Assembly: GCA_903813345.2 (NCBI GenBank) | Contig: CAIIXF020000009.1 | Location: forward strand, 680,001 to 744,000 | Reading direction: 5' to 3' | DNA from: Owenia fusiformis | Taxonomy: Eukaryota > Annelida > Polychaeta > Sabellida > Oweniidae | DNA length: 64,000 nt | In this document: one piece after another, positions 51,801 through 55,950 of the stretch | Layout: every line of letters begins with the position of its first letter | Position numbering within the stretch: the first letter of the stretch is position 1 | Made by a program: the position numbers and the translations under genes | Notes under the pieces: model-generated | The model's database searches: none | What the model was told of the DNA's origin: nothing | What the model saw: only the letters and a program-made list of their open reading frames with translations

Positions 51801-53841
51801 CTGCAAAAGTATTGCGAATCAAATATGACTTTTGGCAGCCATTTAAAAATTAAACTGGAATCACTCTAATAACCTTTTCTTGAAGACTTTTTATAGTGAA
51901 CATCTAGGAACCCTTTTACCTACAGGAAACACTGGTTTATGAACACTTCCTCTATAGCACTAACAACCCATTAAAGAACACTTTTCTCACTTTAAGTAAA
52001 CACCTGTTTAATGACCATATATGCGAGGCAGGTGTTCATTTACAAGTGTGCAATTTCACCAAATCAGACCAACCTCATATTTTATCTCAGTTCCAGATAT
52101 ATTCACTCGCAAAATCCAACCTGTGTCCTGAGCAGAATCAAATCAAAAACTTGATAGTAATTCATTCATGAAAAGTTCTTCAAAAAGATAAGTTAACATA
52201 ATATGTGATTTAGCTTTTTTCCGATCCTTTCACAGTTTATAAGCTATCATATTCTGTGAATATTTGAAAAATCTACAAATTTTCGATTTAAACGAAATGA
52301 ATAATTTCATATTCATTGGAAATGTATTTACACCACACTAACATCATACTGATATACCTAAGTGATGTTACTTGTATCTGTAAAACACCATCTTTTTAGG
52401 GAATGCATAGTAATTTAGTTTAAGTTACATCTAGGGTACCCTAATCTTCAAGGGTAAACTTACCTCTAAGCCAGTAAATTTAGAGACAATGGCAGGCCCA
52501 AGGTCTCCTATAATGACATGGAATGCAATACACGTCCCAAGTAGAAGACCGATTATGCTGAGTTCTACTAGAAGTTTACCCCCAGGGCCAAATGTATGCA
52601 GAGCTGAAACACATAGGATATGGAATCTATTTCATGAAAGCTAGTTACTCAAAAACATTAGAAGGAAATAACAGAGGATAAGTACATTATGAAATTCTTA
52701 TATCCTAAGGAATTTAAGATAATCGATATCTTTTATATGAGAAGCGTATGGTAAATAGAAGTGAATATGGAATTTACACCATAAGAATGGGAGATAAATA
52801 TGTACATTGGACATTGGAGTTTTTATTAATTTACTACAGTATTATCATGTATTTTTGCAAATTTAGAGTCAAATTAGAAGAAACCCTAGTCCCTACATGG
52901 AGGTCCTTTAAAAAATCTGCTTAACTGTCAATCAACCTGTGGTCGCCTAACTTACCTAAGTATTCGTAAGATCTTTTCTTTGAGGTGAGGGCTGCCTTCA
53001 TGAGTAATTTACATGCTATCTGTGTCAACCATGCACTTGTAAGTAAGAGCAGAATTCCAAGGACAACACCACACTAAAAATAAGATTACAATAAACTAGT
53101 TGTTTTAGCTGCCTTCATGAGTAATTTACATGCTATCTGGGTCAACCATGCACTTGTAAGTAAGAGCAGAATCCCAAGGACAACACCACACTACAAATAA
53201 GATTACAATAAATTAGTTGTTTTAGCTGCCTTCATGAGTAATTTACATGCTATCTGGGTCAACCATGCACTCGTAAGTAAGAGCAGAATTCCAAGGACAA
53301 CACCACACTACAAATAAGATTACAATAAATTAGTTGTTTTAGCTGCCTTCATGAGTAGATTACATGCTATCTGAGTCAACCATGCACTCGTAAGTAAGAG
53401 CAGAATCCCAAGGACAACACCACACTAGAAATAAGTTTACAATAATTAAGTTGTCTGAGCACCTTGGACTGCTTGAAGTACTGAGTGTTACCTTAGAAAC
53501 AGAAAATGTACAAACTGGAAATATTTAAAATTCTTCATTGAATAATCTAGAGGATAAAGAACTTAGTAAGGATTGATGCCTTACCATTCCTTGTTATAAA
53601 ACAGAAGAGCTTTATTTTTCCTATATCTGTTTCTAACAGAATGACAATACATGTAGCTGTAAACCCAATTTGTTAGCTGTTTTTAAAAACTAAAAAACAT
53701 AATTTTTCTAACCTTATATAACAGAGAGGTGTTAACATATTTTCTTACCTGTTTAAAACAGAAGGGCATTGCCAGCACACTGACTCCTATAATGCTATTG
53801 CCCAGGTTGATGATATACGGCCAATTCTGCTGGTGGCCCAT
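20999..53841 (-). CDS. SLC38A10: SLC38A10-type transporter, full coding region with alternative exons
   Basis: Member of the SLC38 sodium-coupled neutral amino acid transporter family. Coding exons on the minus strand, all GT-AG and in phase: 53841-53749, 53073-52956, 52603-52464, 50942-50802, one of 49784-49663/47154-47033, 44964-44862, 44057-43875, 42326-42230, one of 38269-38148/37050-36929, 34667-34469, 26269-26183, 25817-25768, 25044-24991, 23193-23005, 21817-20999. They sum to 2517 nt, 838 aa. Signatures: [17 protein letters not shown] (residues 15-31), LLLGTCIAF and IIGDLG (90-105), VGFFGY (240), [10 protein letters not shown] (288) and [16 protein letters not shown] (334). About ten to eleven membrane segments occupy residues 1-395; residues 400-838 form a charged, then glutamine-rich, cytosolic tail. 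Human SLC38A10 has the same plan (1119 aa). The start at 53841 is the first ATG and aligns with the family start. The introns contain two other genes. Confidence 0.93.
22225..22421. mobile_element. Pogo-like MITE relic
   Basis: Ends CAGGTTTTACTGTAA and begins with degenerate CACCTGAATATCTGAAC. Same family as 23670-23775. Intronic. Confidence 0.45.
23005..23193 (-). CDS. SLC38A10: SLC38A10 penultimate coding exon (coiled coil)
   Basis: 63 codons in phase 0, acceptor CTCCAG and donor GAG|GTTGGT. The product is a charged linker ([14 protein letters not shown]) leading into a heptad-rich segment ending [12 protein letters not shown], which continues directly into the coiled coil of the last exon. 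It resembles the EEQHKEIHQQ-type coiled coil of vertebrate SLC38A10. Confidence 0.85.
23670..23775. mobile_element. Pogo/Tigger-like MITE with intact TIRs
   Basis: Starts ACTAAAACCTGTGAAGTGGA and ends TTTCACAGGTTTTACTGTA; the termini are inverted over about 25 bp. The centre has three tandem CCCCTGTAAGTGGAACA blocks. Intronic in SLC38A10. Confidence 0.65.
24291..24416 (-). CDS. SLC38A10: Alternative 3'-terminal exon of SLC38A10 (short basic tail)
   Basis: A good acceptor (CATTTACAG) at 24417-24419 opens a phase-0 frame of 41 codons and a TAG stop at 24293-24291. The product is strongly basic ([19 protein letters not shown] and KRSKPKK motifs). The preceding exon at 25044-24991 also ends in phase 0, so splicing here instead of to 23193 would give a 544-aa isoform lacking the coiled-coil and glutamine tail. 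No close AATAAA signal was found, so it could also be a poison exon or chance frame. Confidence 0.45.
   Translation of the reverse strand, partial: RKKLVGARKNLRKNTRQKRSGSKQSKSLIKRSKPKKSIIAF
26183..26269 (-). CDS. SLC38A10: SLC38A10 tail exon whose acceptor half is amplified 18-fold
   Basis: Exon of 87 nt encoding [16 protein letters not shown] followed by [12 protein letters not shown], with acceptor TATCTTCAG and donor AAAG|GTAAAT. It keeps phase with the exons at 34469 and 25817. The acceptor and the first about 75 nt are tandemly repeated upstream in the same intron. Confidence 0.8.
26270..28260 (-). repeat. 110-bp tandem array, 18 copies, each with a splice acceptor and a partial SLC38A10 exon
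   Basis: TGAAGATAAATACAAATAAC recurs every 110 bp exactly from 26271 to 28251, 18 intervals without an indel. On the minus strand each unit reads branch-like TATTAAT, pyrimidine tract, ATCTTCAG acceptor and the first 74 nt of the exon at 26269-26183, then runs into GTATAAAG or CTATAAAG. Units fall into subtypes (ATACATCC versus ATAGATCC; GGCTTCCC versus GACTTCCC) that alternate in higher-order blocks. All copies carry an extra CCT codon absent from the exon that joins to the real donor. No copy ends in phase with a usable donor, and read-through hits TAA. Confidence 0.9.
28675..28880. mobile_element. Pogo-like MITE relic
   Basis: CCTCTCTAATCTGAACACC near the left end and ACAGGTTTTACTATA at the right end. 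Same family as 23670. Intronic. Confidence 0.45.
29445..29700 (-). pseudogene. Three further zinc fingers out of frame after a 5-nt deletion
   Basis: Directly after the stop of the zinc-finger gene, another frame continues with three well-formed C2H2 fingers ([24 protein letters not shown] and [12 protein letters not shown]) and ends with a stop at 29445. Compared with other linker regions, the linker at about 29697-29703 lacks five bases between GAAAAGAACTT and GTGATGTT. Either the allele is truncated or the assembly has an indel. Confidence 0.75.
29692..31272 (-). CDS. C2H2 zinc-finger protein with 15 fingers, truncated by frameshift
   Basis: A single open frame on the minus strand. From the first in-frame ATG (31272; the frame opens further up without ATG until a stop at about 31345) it gives 526 aa. 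Residues 1-100 are acidic and Asn/Asp-rich with MVNHVD and INDTDG-like repeats. Then 15 consecutive Cys2-His2 fingers follow with HTGEK-type linkers and near-constant [11 protein letters not shown] frames. The variable helix residues differ ([29 protein letters not shown]). Fingers 11 and 13 are identical, a sign of recent internal duplication. It is predicted to bind DNA in the nucleus; target unknown. The gene lies inside an SLC38A10 intron on the same strand. The frame ends early at about 29700. Confidence 0.8.
   Translation of the reverse strand: MTKKADGMMRHAKSVVNDAEGMENNMDYGSKVINTDDLINDTDGMVNHVDETIHDADVGLNNVDRINTAKSMTNNSAPSMNDDTSNVKMNTNGFQGLANGHKGEHICDICHRVWKCKSRLVKHHTIHTGENNFKCDVCSKAFAYKSSLFLHKSIHTGEKKFKCDVCSKAFMQKSTLNVHYLRIHTGERDFKCDVCLKTFAQKAALNIHYRIHTGEKDFKCDICSKTFSRKDTLNTHKRIHTGEKNFKCDVCSKTFAQKSCLKQHYKIHTGERNFKCDVCSQTFEQKSCLKQHYKIHTEEKNLKCDICSRTFAQKSCLKKHYKIHTGEKNYKCDVCSKTFSRKFSLNLHHRIHTGEKNFKCDVCSKTFTLKYSLNLHYRNHTGEKNFKCDVCSKTFARQSNCNQHYKIHTGEKNFKCDVCLKAFAQKSGLKKHYIIHTGERNFKCDVCSKTFARQSNCNQHYKIHTGEKNFKCDVCSKAFAQKTDLIRHCRVHTGEKSYKCDLCYKTFIHRSSFKIHYTIHTGEKNL
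32003..32422. mobile_element. hAT-type MITE, 420 bp, 8-bp target duplication
   Basis: Starts TAGGGGTCCCACGATAC and ends GCGGGACCCCTA. The flanks repeat TATGTATG at 31995-32002 and 32423-32430. The inner TIR region carries ATCGATACGAGC motifs in both orientations. An 8-bp duplication with a TAGGG terminus is typical of hAT. No transposase frame is present. Confidence 0.8.
32470..32592 (-). pseudogene. Isolated zinc-finger relic
   Basis: On the minus strand the sequence resembles one and a half finger units of the gene at 29692-31272 (linker-like GAGAAAAGAACTTCAAATG and a KTF-type block), with an internal frame disruption. It is a duplicated fragment 1.2 kb 5' of the zinc-finger gene, or the remnant of a once longer gene. 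Confidence 0.65.
32971..33131. mobile_element. Short TIR element, 161 bp
   Basis: GGTTTACGAAAAAGACTGAC at the left is mirrored by a right end that reads GGTTTATGAAAAACACCGAC on the opposite strand; both continue with CCGACC motifs. No coding capacity. The target duplication was not resolved. Confidence 0.55.
33430..34090. repeat. 67-bp tandem repeat with four-monomer higher-order unit (about 269 bp)
   Basis: CAAATTCTGTTTGTATAAA recurs ten times from about 33440 to 34044. Monomer types alternate (CACAGATCTTAACA versus CCCAGACCTGAACA). The pattern repeats at 268-270 bp, meaning four-monomer blocks were duplicated. The open frames across it are by-products. Intronic in SLC38A10. Confidence 0.85.
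34469..34667 (-). CDS. SLC38A10: SLC38A10 exon encoding the last membrane segment and start of the cytosolic tail
   Basis: Acceptor CATACAG, donor AAAG|GTAGGG. It begins [18 protein letters not shown], the final hydrophobic helix, then a proline- and acid-rich linker ([17 protein letters not shown]). It corresponds to the VVLWVGLGVLVVSTVTTL helix of the vertebrate protein. Phase 0 in, phase 1 out. Confidence 0.85.
35075..35280. mobile_element. Pogo-like MITE relic
   Basis: GTTAACACCTGTCTTATGTG at the left and GAGGTGTTCAGATAGTTTTACTGTA at the right resemble the 23670 family. It lies next to the mariner element. Confidence 0.4.
35311..36384 (+). mobile_element. Decayed mariner-type transposon with about 185-bp TIRs and TA duplication
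   Basis: CGAGGGGTGATCAATAAGTA at the left is matched by the exact reverse complement at the right, TACTTATTGATCACCCCTCG, with flanking TA at 35309-35310 and 36385-36386. The inverted arms continue for about 185 bp to a GGTACCCCGGGACCGACATT block near 35489. Between them lies a transposase remnant. It is inserted in an SLC38A10 intron. Confidence 0.85.
35682..35978 (+). pseudogene. Mariner transposase C-terminal fragment
   Basis: The frame shows [12 protein letters not shown], equivalent to the HDNAPAH motif around the second catalytic Asp, and later [12 protein letters not shown], equivalent to PYSPDLAPCDYFLF with the third acid. The N-terminal DNA-binding part and first catalytic Asp are missing and spacing is altered, so it should be inactive. 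Confidence 0.75.
36850..36920 (-). repeat. Duplicated 3' half of SLC38A10 exon 37050-36929, with donor
   Basis: It repeats the end of the neighbouring exon ([16 protein letters not shown] equivalent) and its CAG|GTAGGT donor, with a few substitutions, directly downstream in the intron. It lacks the 5' half and an acceptor. Confidence 0.8.
36929..37050 (-). CDS. SLC38A10: SLC38A10 alternative exon J1 (one of a mutually exclusive pair)
   Basis: 122 nt, acceptor TTGACAG, donor CAG|GTAGGT. Encodes [16 protein letters not shown] then [20 protein letters not shown]. It shares phase (needs a preceding A, exits phase 0), length and first 16 residues with the exon at 38148-38269. Including both would shift the frame. 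Confidence 0.85.
37122..37321. mobile_element. 200-bp element with CAGGCCCGTAG termini
   Basis: Starts CAGGCCCGTAGCCAGG and ends CCTACGGGCCTG; flanks share ACATG. Fragments of the same family lie at 3495-3537 and 48770-48850. A widespread-looking invertebrate non-autonomous element; class not determined. Confidence 0.75.
38148..38269 (-). CDS. SLC38A10: SLC38A10 alternative exon J2 (one of a mutually exclusive pair)
   Basis: 122 nt, acceptor TTTGTTTCAG, donor CAG|GTATAA (weaker than J1). Encodes [16 protein letters not shown] then [20 protein letters not shown]. The first half is identical to J1; the second half, the end of the membrane helix and the cytosolic loop, differs. Third-codon positions differ widely, so this is an old duplication under protein-level constraint. 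Confidence 0.85.
39160..39430. repeat. Diverged copy of the GGCCC-rich repeat of 2860-3275
   Basis: Shares AAAAAGGCCCACTAATTGAG, GAGGCCCTACATATTTTT and TTTTTTTCTAGACCCA blocks with the 2.9-kb repeat. It lies upstream of the Mab-21/cGAS-like gene. Confidence 0.6.
39713..41164 (+). CDS. cGAS-like receptor / Mab-21 family nucleotidyltransferase, intronless
   Basis: A 483-aa frame in one exon. Residues 80-95 read [16 protein letters not shown], matching the cGAS/Mab-21 pattern GS(x)nPxE(F/Y)D; E93 and D95 are the first metal ligands and D243 or D245 in [10 protein letters not shown] fits the third. The C-terminal half has the Mab-21 helical features: [11 protein letters not shown] (301-311), [13 protein letters not shown] (329-341) and [10 protein letters not shown] (355-364). 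Family members sense nucleic acids and make cyclic dinucleotides for STING; Mab-21 relatives lacking catalysis act in development. Intact acids favour an active enzyme (inference). No canonical cGAS zinc thumb (HX5CCX6C) was seen. It lies antisense inside an SLC38A10 intron, has no introns, and starts at the first ATG of the frame. Confidence 0.85.
   Translation: MAMARAIFDTSGKYKAKHPGYARLTEFVNITAAKVDIFKKYTEAQPEDHTKYVVDFVRSICSGFGEYNKLFKTKEPIPRGSYIDKTKIISPTEYDFLNPLSLSDDASVQVCDVRDGCRLAGQGYGVVNIHPGQVQQLLLDLPVTRDILNHEQHVLIKHLGIPHSSHDPVGAGDVYWLTKNIRYRLRDAMHTYLEKTHGSQYIGERDHKKEQHASYTLGEFSMHDMLHGPSVWLRVGGPLGTTDIDLCFCVQGTQGSVLVPAYVGDCKDCPYAIHWTESIVQTPHPAPDHQLHNPTGHHRQLFLVLKYISHLCNRIHWHIYNEHPKYGLISSYSYKLLIMNHQKHCTGSDFNVGRCFEDVVEYIFNQFRGDDDDSDQYRLKVDHIFLPDTYYPDREVRVVDGIGNSLELTVLLWVLKHVKHSSGTLWWQKLLDDDFPNNVSSGDVLLQSLLDSVKHVRDAFPHGVNLDWQHEDGTRTHFTITWY
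41434..41555. repeat. About 20-bp tandem repeat in the 3' flank of the cGAS-like gene
   Basis: Units of ACAAATGAATTGTAAAATAT type, six copies, include AATAAA at 41456-41461, a candidate poly(A) signal for the cGAS-like gene. Confidence 0.75.
42230..42326 (-). CDS. SLC38A10: SLC38A10 exon with tandemly duplicated 5' half
   Basis: 97 nt, acceptor TTATTACAG, donor AACA|GTAAGT. Encodes [17 protein letters not shown] then [15 protein letters not shown], equivalent to the PPLRFKALTL...GILIPN segment of the vertebrate protein. Confidence 0.85.
42366..42535 (-). repeat. Two extra copies of acceptor plus 5' half of exon 42326-42230
   Basis: An 86-bp unit (CATGGCTGCCAGATTTC at 42311, 42397 and 42483) repeats the exon start and its upstream intron. 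The middle copy keeps an AG acceptor (TTATTTCAG); the outermost has lost it (TTATTTCGG). Confidence 0.85.
43191..43875 (-). repeat. 39-40-bp minisatellite, 17 copies, built on the SLC38A10 donor site
   Basis: ACCCCATTCTGACTTCTGTA recurs 17 times. On the minus strand a unit reads GCACAT|GTAAGTACAGAAG followed by TCAGAATGGGGTTTAAGGTG, so each unit contains the last 6 nt of the exon 44057-43875 and its donor, or the variant GCACAG|GTAATTAC. Unit lengths of 39 and 40 bp alternate at the exon-proximal end. Confidence 0.92.
43875..44057 (-). CDS. SLC38A10: SLC38A10 exon abutting the donor minisatellite
   Basis: 61 codons in phase 0: [18 protein letters not shown] at the start, [20 protein letters not shown] near the end, matching the VGFFGYVSF and MILPCRQALSTL signatures. 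Acceptor TTTACAG. The first donor is CAT|GTAAGT at 43874; a second in-frame donor CAG|GTAATT lies 39 nt downstream. Confidence 0.88.
44211..44276 (-). repeat. Decayed duplicate of the 3' part of exon 44964-44862
   Basis: About 60 bp match the end of that exon (landmark AAGTATGCAGATGTACACAT), but the donor has mutated from GTAAG to ATAAG and the 5' half is absent. Confidence 0.8.
44277..44325. mobile_element. GTCACCAC repeat family fragment
   Basis: AATGTCACCACCTAGTTG next to AAGGTATTAACATGACA, matching the 16775 family in inverse orientation. A further fragment at 44720-44840 ends TGTCACCACTTTTTTGTGGT. Confidence 0.45.
44862..44964 (-). CDS. SLC38A10: SLC38A10 exon (YDALPEPS segment)
   Basis: 103 nt: acceptor TTTCAG, donor TTT|GTAAG. 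Encodes [20 protein letters not shown] and then [14 protein letters not shown], matching QVLPTYDSLDEPS in the vertebrate protein. It completes the split codon left by either alternative exon 49784-49663 or 47154-47033. Confidence 0.88.
44994..45065. mobile_element. Solo end of a mariner-like element
   Basis: TACGAGGGGTGACTCAAAAG resembles mariner termini and the element at 35311, but no matching inverted end was found nearby. Confidence 0.5.
45280..45453. repeat. 28-bp tandem repeat, 6 copies
   Basis: Unit CCCTTAAAGGTATACTGTGC + CAACTGCA, six nearly perfect copies, intronic. Confidence 0.92.
45454..47032 (-). other. SLC38A10 intron, nothing recognised
   Basis: Sequence between the 28-bp repeat and alternative exon E2. 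No exon with both splice sites and homology was seen. Confidence 0.5.
47033..47154 (-). CDS. SLC38A10: SLC38A10 alternative exon E2 (one of a mutually exclusive pair)
   Basis: 122 nt, strong acceptor CTGTGCTTGCAG and donor AC|GTAAGT. Encodes [20 protein letters not shown] then [20 protein letters not shown]. It aligns residue by residue with exon E1 at 49663-49784 and with the vertebrate GVFRCIPIFGMSFACQ segment. Enters in phase 0 and leaves 2 nt of a split codon, as E1 does. Confidence 0.88.
47964..48112. repeat. About 37-bp tandem repeat, 4 copies
   Basis: Units of the form AATGTATAACATGTCAACAT + GGAGGATGTC, imperfect. Intronic. Confidence 0.8.
48770..48850. mobile_element. 5' fragment of CAGGCCCGTAG element
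   Basis: CAGGCCCGTAGCCAGAATTT is the same terminus as at 37122; the other end is missing. Confidence 0.6.
49440..49650. repeat. Degenerate GCAGATGTTAACTA repeat cluster
   Basis: About eight imperfect copies of GCAGATGTTAACTA in both orientations lie directly downstream of alternative exon E1. Confidence 0.55.
49663..49784 (-). CDS. SLC38A10: SLC38A10 alternative exon E1 (one of a mutually exclusive pair)
   Basis: 122 nt, acceptor TCTGCTTTAG, donor CC|GTAAGA. Encodes [20 protein letters not shown] then [20 protein letters not shown]. It shares about 40% of residues with E2, in particular the frame VF..A.PN and the core (G)(I/V)F.CLPIF. The differences fall in the lumenal/extracellular loop and the flanking helix. 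Confidence 0.88.
50802..50942 (-). CDS. SLC38A10: SLC38A10 exon ([12 protein letters not shown] segment)
   Basis: 47 codons, phase 0. Encodes a membrane helix [17 protein letters not shown] and [17 protein letters not shown], matching FLLFAVSLCIVLPLSL and AMALLFYTVFMF. Acceptor TTTTTCAG, donor GAG|GTAGGA. Confidence 0.87.
51130..51535. repeat. Imperfect tandem repeat (about 55 bp core)
   Basis: AACATCAGGCCCAAACGGTG and CACCAAGACCATAAG blocks alternate; three units at 51281-51435 are nearly identical at about 59 bp. Intronic. Confidence 0.8.
52074..52127 (-). CDS. SLC38A10: Candidate 54-nt cassette exon of SLC38A10
   Basis: A frame of exactly 18 codons between acceptor GATTCTGCTCAG and donor GAG|GTTGGT, phase 0 on both sides, at the phase-0 junction between exons 52464 and 50942. 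It would add [18 protein letters not shown], containing an NIS glycosylation sequon, to an extramembrane loop. No homology was recognised; the call rests on splice sites, phase and the same donor type used at 23005. Confidence 0.35.
52464..52603 (-). CDS. SLC38A10: SLC38A10 exon (LLLGTCIAF...IIGDLG segment)
   Basis: 140 nt completing a split codon from 52956. Encodes [20 protein letters not shown] then [14 protein letters not shown], a near match to the vertebrate [20 protein letters not shown]. Confidence 0.9.
52956..53073 (-). CDS. SLC38A10: SLC38A10 exon 2 with duplicated acceptor half upstream
   Basis: 118 nt: [20 protein letters not shown] then [19 protein letters not shown]. Acceptor TTTTTAG, donor CTTAG|GTAAGT. 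Equivalent to CGIVLGALLLVFCSWMTH. Confidence 0.9.
53100..53452 (-). repeat. Three extra 117-bp copies of acceptor plus 5' exon-2 sequence
   Basis: GCTGCCTTCATGAGTA occurs at 52991 (real exon), 53108, 53225 and 53342, exactly 117 bp apart. Each extra copy has the AG acceptor context and about 84 nt of exon 2, but none has the donor; read-through meets TAA. Substitutions make the copies 95-98% alike by eye. Confidence 0.9.
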
Positions 53842-54073
53842 TTCGCTGGCTTCCGTATCAATGATGGCGGAGTGTGAAAAACAACACAAATGGGTCTTTA
53901 ATCCTCTCGAGTATTTCTCAGTCTATTTACCCCTGAAGGGTTATTCTTTTCACAGACAATTCTTTGTTAGGTAATTTCCTTGATTTAGTAATTTCGCTAT
54001 CAGGTAATTCTTGTGTCAGGTAATTCACTTGATTTAGTAGTTCCTCTATTACATAATAATTGTGGATGATGAA

Positions 54074-54574
54074 TACTGTACTCCGGGTATTGTTCGCGTG
54101 CGATTTAATTTCGCTTTGTTCGCGAATGTAGTAAACTCGCGAACATTTATCGTCACGAAATTTGTCATTTAAATCCCCAGGGATTTGCTCCGGGCCTTTT
54201 GATATGTTTCGTTCGGTGTAAAACGTTTCTTCCAATGTTTTTTGGCGATCTCAAAAAAGGCCTTAAACATTTTGAATTGGCTTATTAGGCCAACAAAGGC
54301 AAGAACTATTGACGACAATGATATGCTACAAATTGAAGTTGAAAAAGCCATTCAAGAATATTCAAACAAATGCCCTTAACGTGAAATACAAACATTATTC
54401 GGATTCTGAACGGGCTAAAATAGCCCACATTGATTCACGGTAATCGGAAAAAATTCAACTTGTGCAATCTGCGAGATGTCATAAACTCAAATCCGCGAAA
54501 TTAAATAGCCGCAAAATTGCAATTTTGAAAAATCGCGAAATTTTATAGCGTCGAAATTTACCCGGAGTACAGTA
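54074..54574. mobile_element. 501-bp MITE with TACTGTACTCCGGGTA termini
   Basis: Left TACTGTACTCCGGGTA and right TACCCGGAGTACAGTA are exact inverted repeats; the outermost TA on both sides fits a TA duplication. The subterminal sequence is rich in TTCGCGAA and CGCGAAAT motifs in both orientations. It lies in the region upstream of SLC38A10. Confidence 0.8.
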
Positions 54575-55059
54575 ATTCTTCTCTTGATGATTCTTAGTCT
54601 GTTTCTATACCCTGTTAATAAGGTCAATAAACAGTAACACTATTCTAACAGCTCTTTATGCATGAGTGAATAACTAAAAAATAACACAATAATTTAACGT
54701 AAGCAATCAGTTCAATATCCTGTAAGTCTAGTGTATACAAGTCCTGACTTCGGTATTTGGTGGGATGTATTCAGTACAAGCATTCGATAAACCTCTTAGA
54801 TAAGCATCTTGGATTTTTTTGAATCAGCGATCACGATTTGTGAAGCTGAAAATTATAGTAAGGCAAATGTTTAGCATTTAGAATGGAGCAAAACATGTAC
54901 AGACTTGGCTGTCTCATTGAGCCACATTGGTTTTCAACATGATACTTCGGGCGGTGATTACAATTTCCTAATTTGTCTTTACTATTTGAACATCTAATTT
55001 ATTGTATATAATGACGCTAATTTGCCAAGTGTCTTAGTGTGAGCTTGCCTTCATCCTCT

Positions 55060-55437
55060 TACCCTGCGTGCAGAGTCTAGTTAAACTACACTCTGCCTAG
55101 GAGAGACCATATTATAGTTTAGTAGCTCCGCCCCCACGACGGGTACTGGTGACAGTTTGGGTAATAAATCACTTCTGACCTACGCGCTCACCTTTCTTCC
55201 ACCAACCAGCGAGCTTGAGGAAACATACGCCAAATACGTTCTAATTAAATATGCGCATGTCATTGGTCAATTCCGGGCTCAACGATGACGTCAGAAGGAA
55301 TGACCATATATAGAACGTCGGTCAAATTTGGCCGACGAACACTGATTGGCGCGGTGAGTTCACAGGTTAATCTTAGTTTGAAAGAGTGAAGACGAAGCTC
55401 TCTTTTAAGAAGTGAAGTCAAACGAATGCAAAGGGTA
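55060..55437. mobile_element. 378-bp non-autonomous element with 9-bp target duplication (copy 2)
   Basis: Inverted relative to copy 1 at 8121-8500. Starts TACCCT, ends AGGGTA, and is flanked by tcatcctct at 55051-55059 and 55438-55446. In this orientation the order is CATTGGTC, TGACGTCA (about 55285), then ATATATAG (about 55307), a promoter-like layout pointing toward KAT8. Confidence 0.82.
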
Positions 55438-55950
55438 TCATCCTCTATTCATGTCAAAAAAACTCAAATAAAAAAATATTGAAAACATTTAAAAAATTTC
55501 ATTATTCACAAATTCCTCTGAATCTTACAATGACTCACCATTAAAATAATTATCCATACATTCAAGAACAAAGAGTATACATGTTTAATTGAGATCAAAT
55601 GCATATTCACCTGGTTGTTGCAGCTTTTTACCAACAACAATATTTTTCAAAGTTCCTTTTGAAATGACGACGTGTAAATAAAAGCGACATCTGTAGAGTA
55701 AATAAGCGAACGTGTCCCTTAGTTTACAAGTTTACGTGAGAAAAATGAGGTTTGTGATCATTTTTTTCAACATACCATGTTATTTAAAACAAATATCAAA
55801 ATTTACTATGAAATTACGTGAAATTTACTTTCTTTATATTGATCTATTCAACAGATGAGTAAAACTCCCAATTTTAATTTGTTCGTGATTCCGACGCATT
55901 TCTTCAGTCCGGGATAAACTTTGACCTACTTCGAAAAATGACACATGCTA

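Noticed and set aside
52074-52127. Calling the 54-nt cassette exon a constitutive SLC38A10 exon
   Set aside because: The flanking exons already join in phase and match the vertebrate loop length, so it is listed only as a candidate alternative exon.
54169-54351. 60-codon minus frame in the 501-bp MITE
   Set aside because: Short, no recognisable transposase motif, and inside a TIR element with no other coding sequence.
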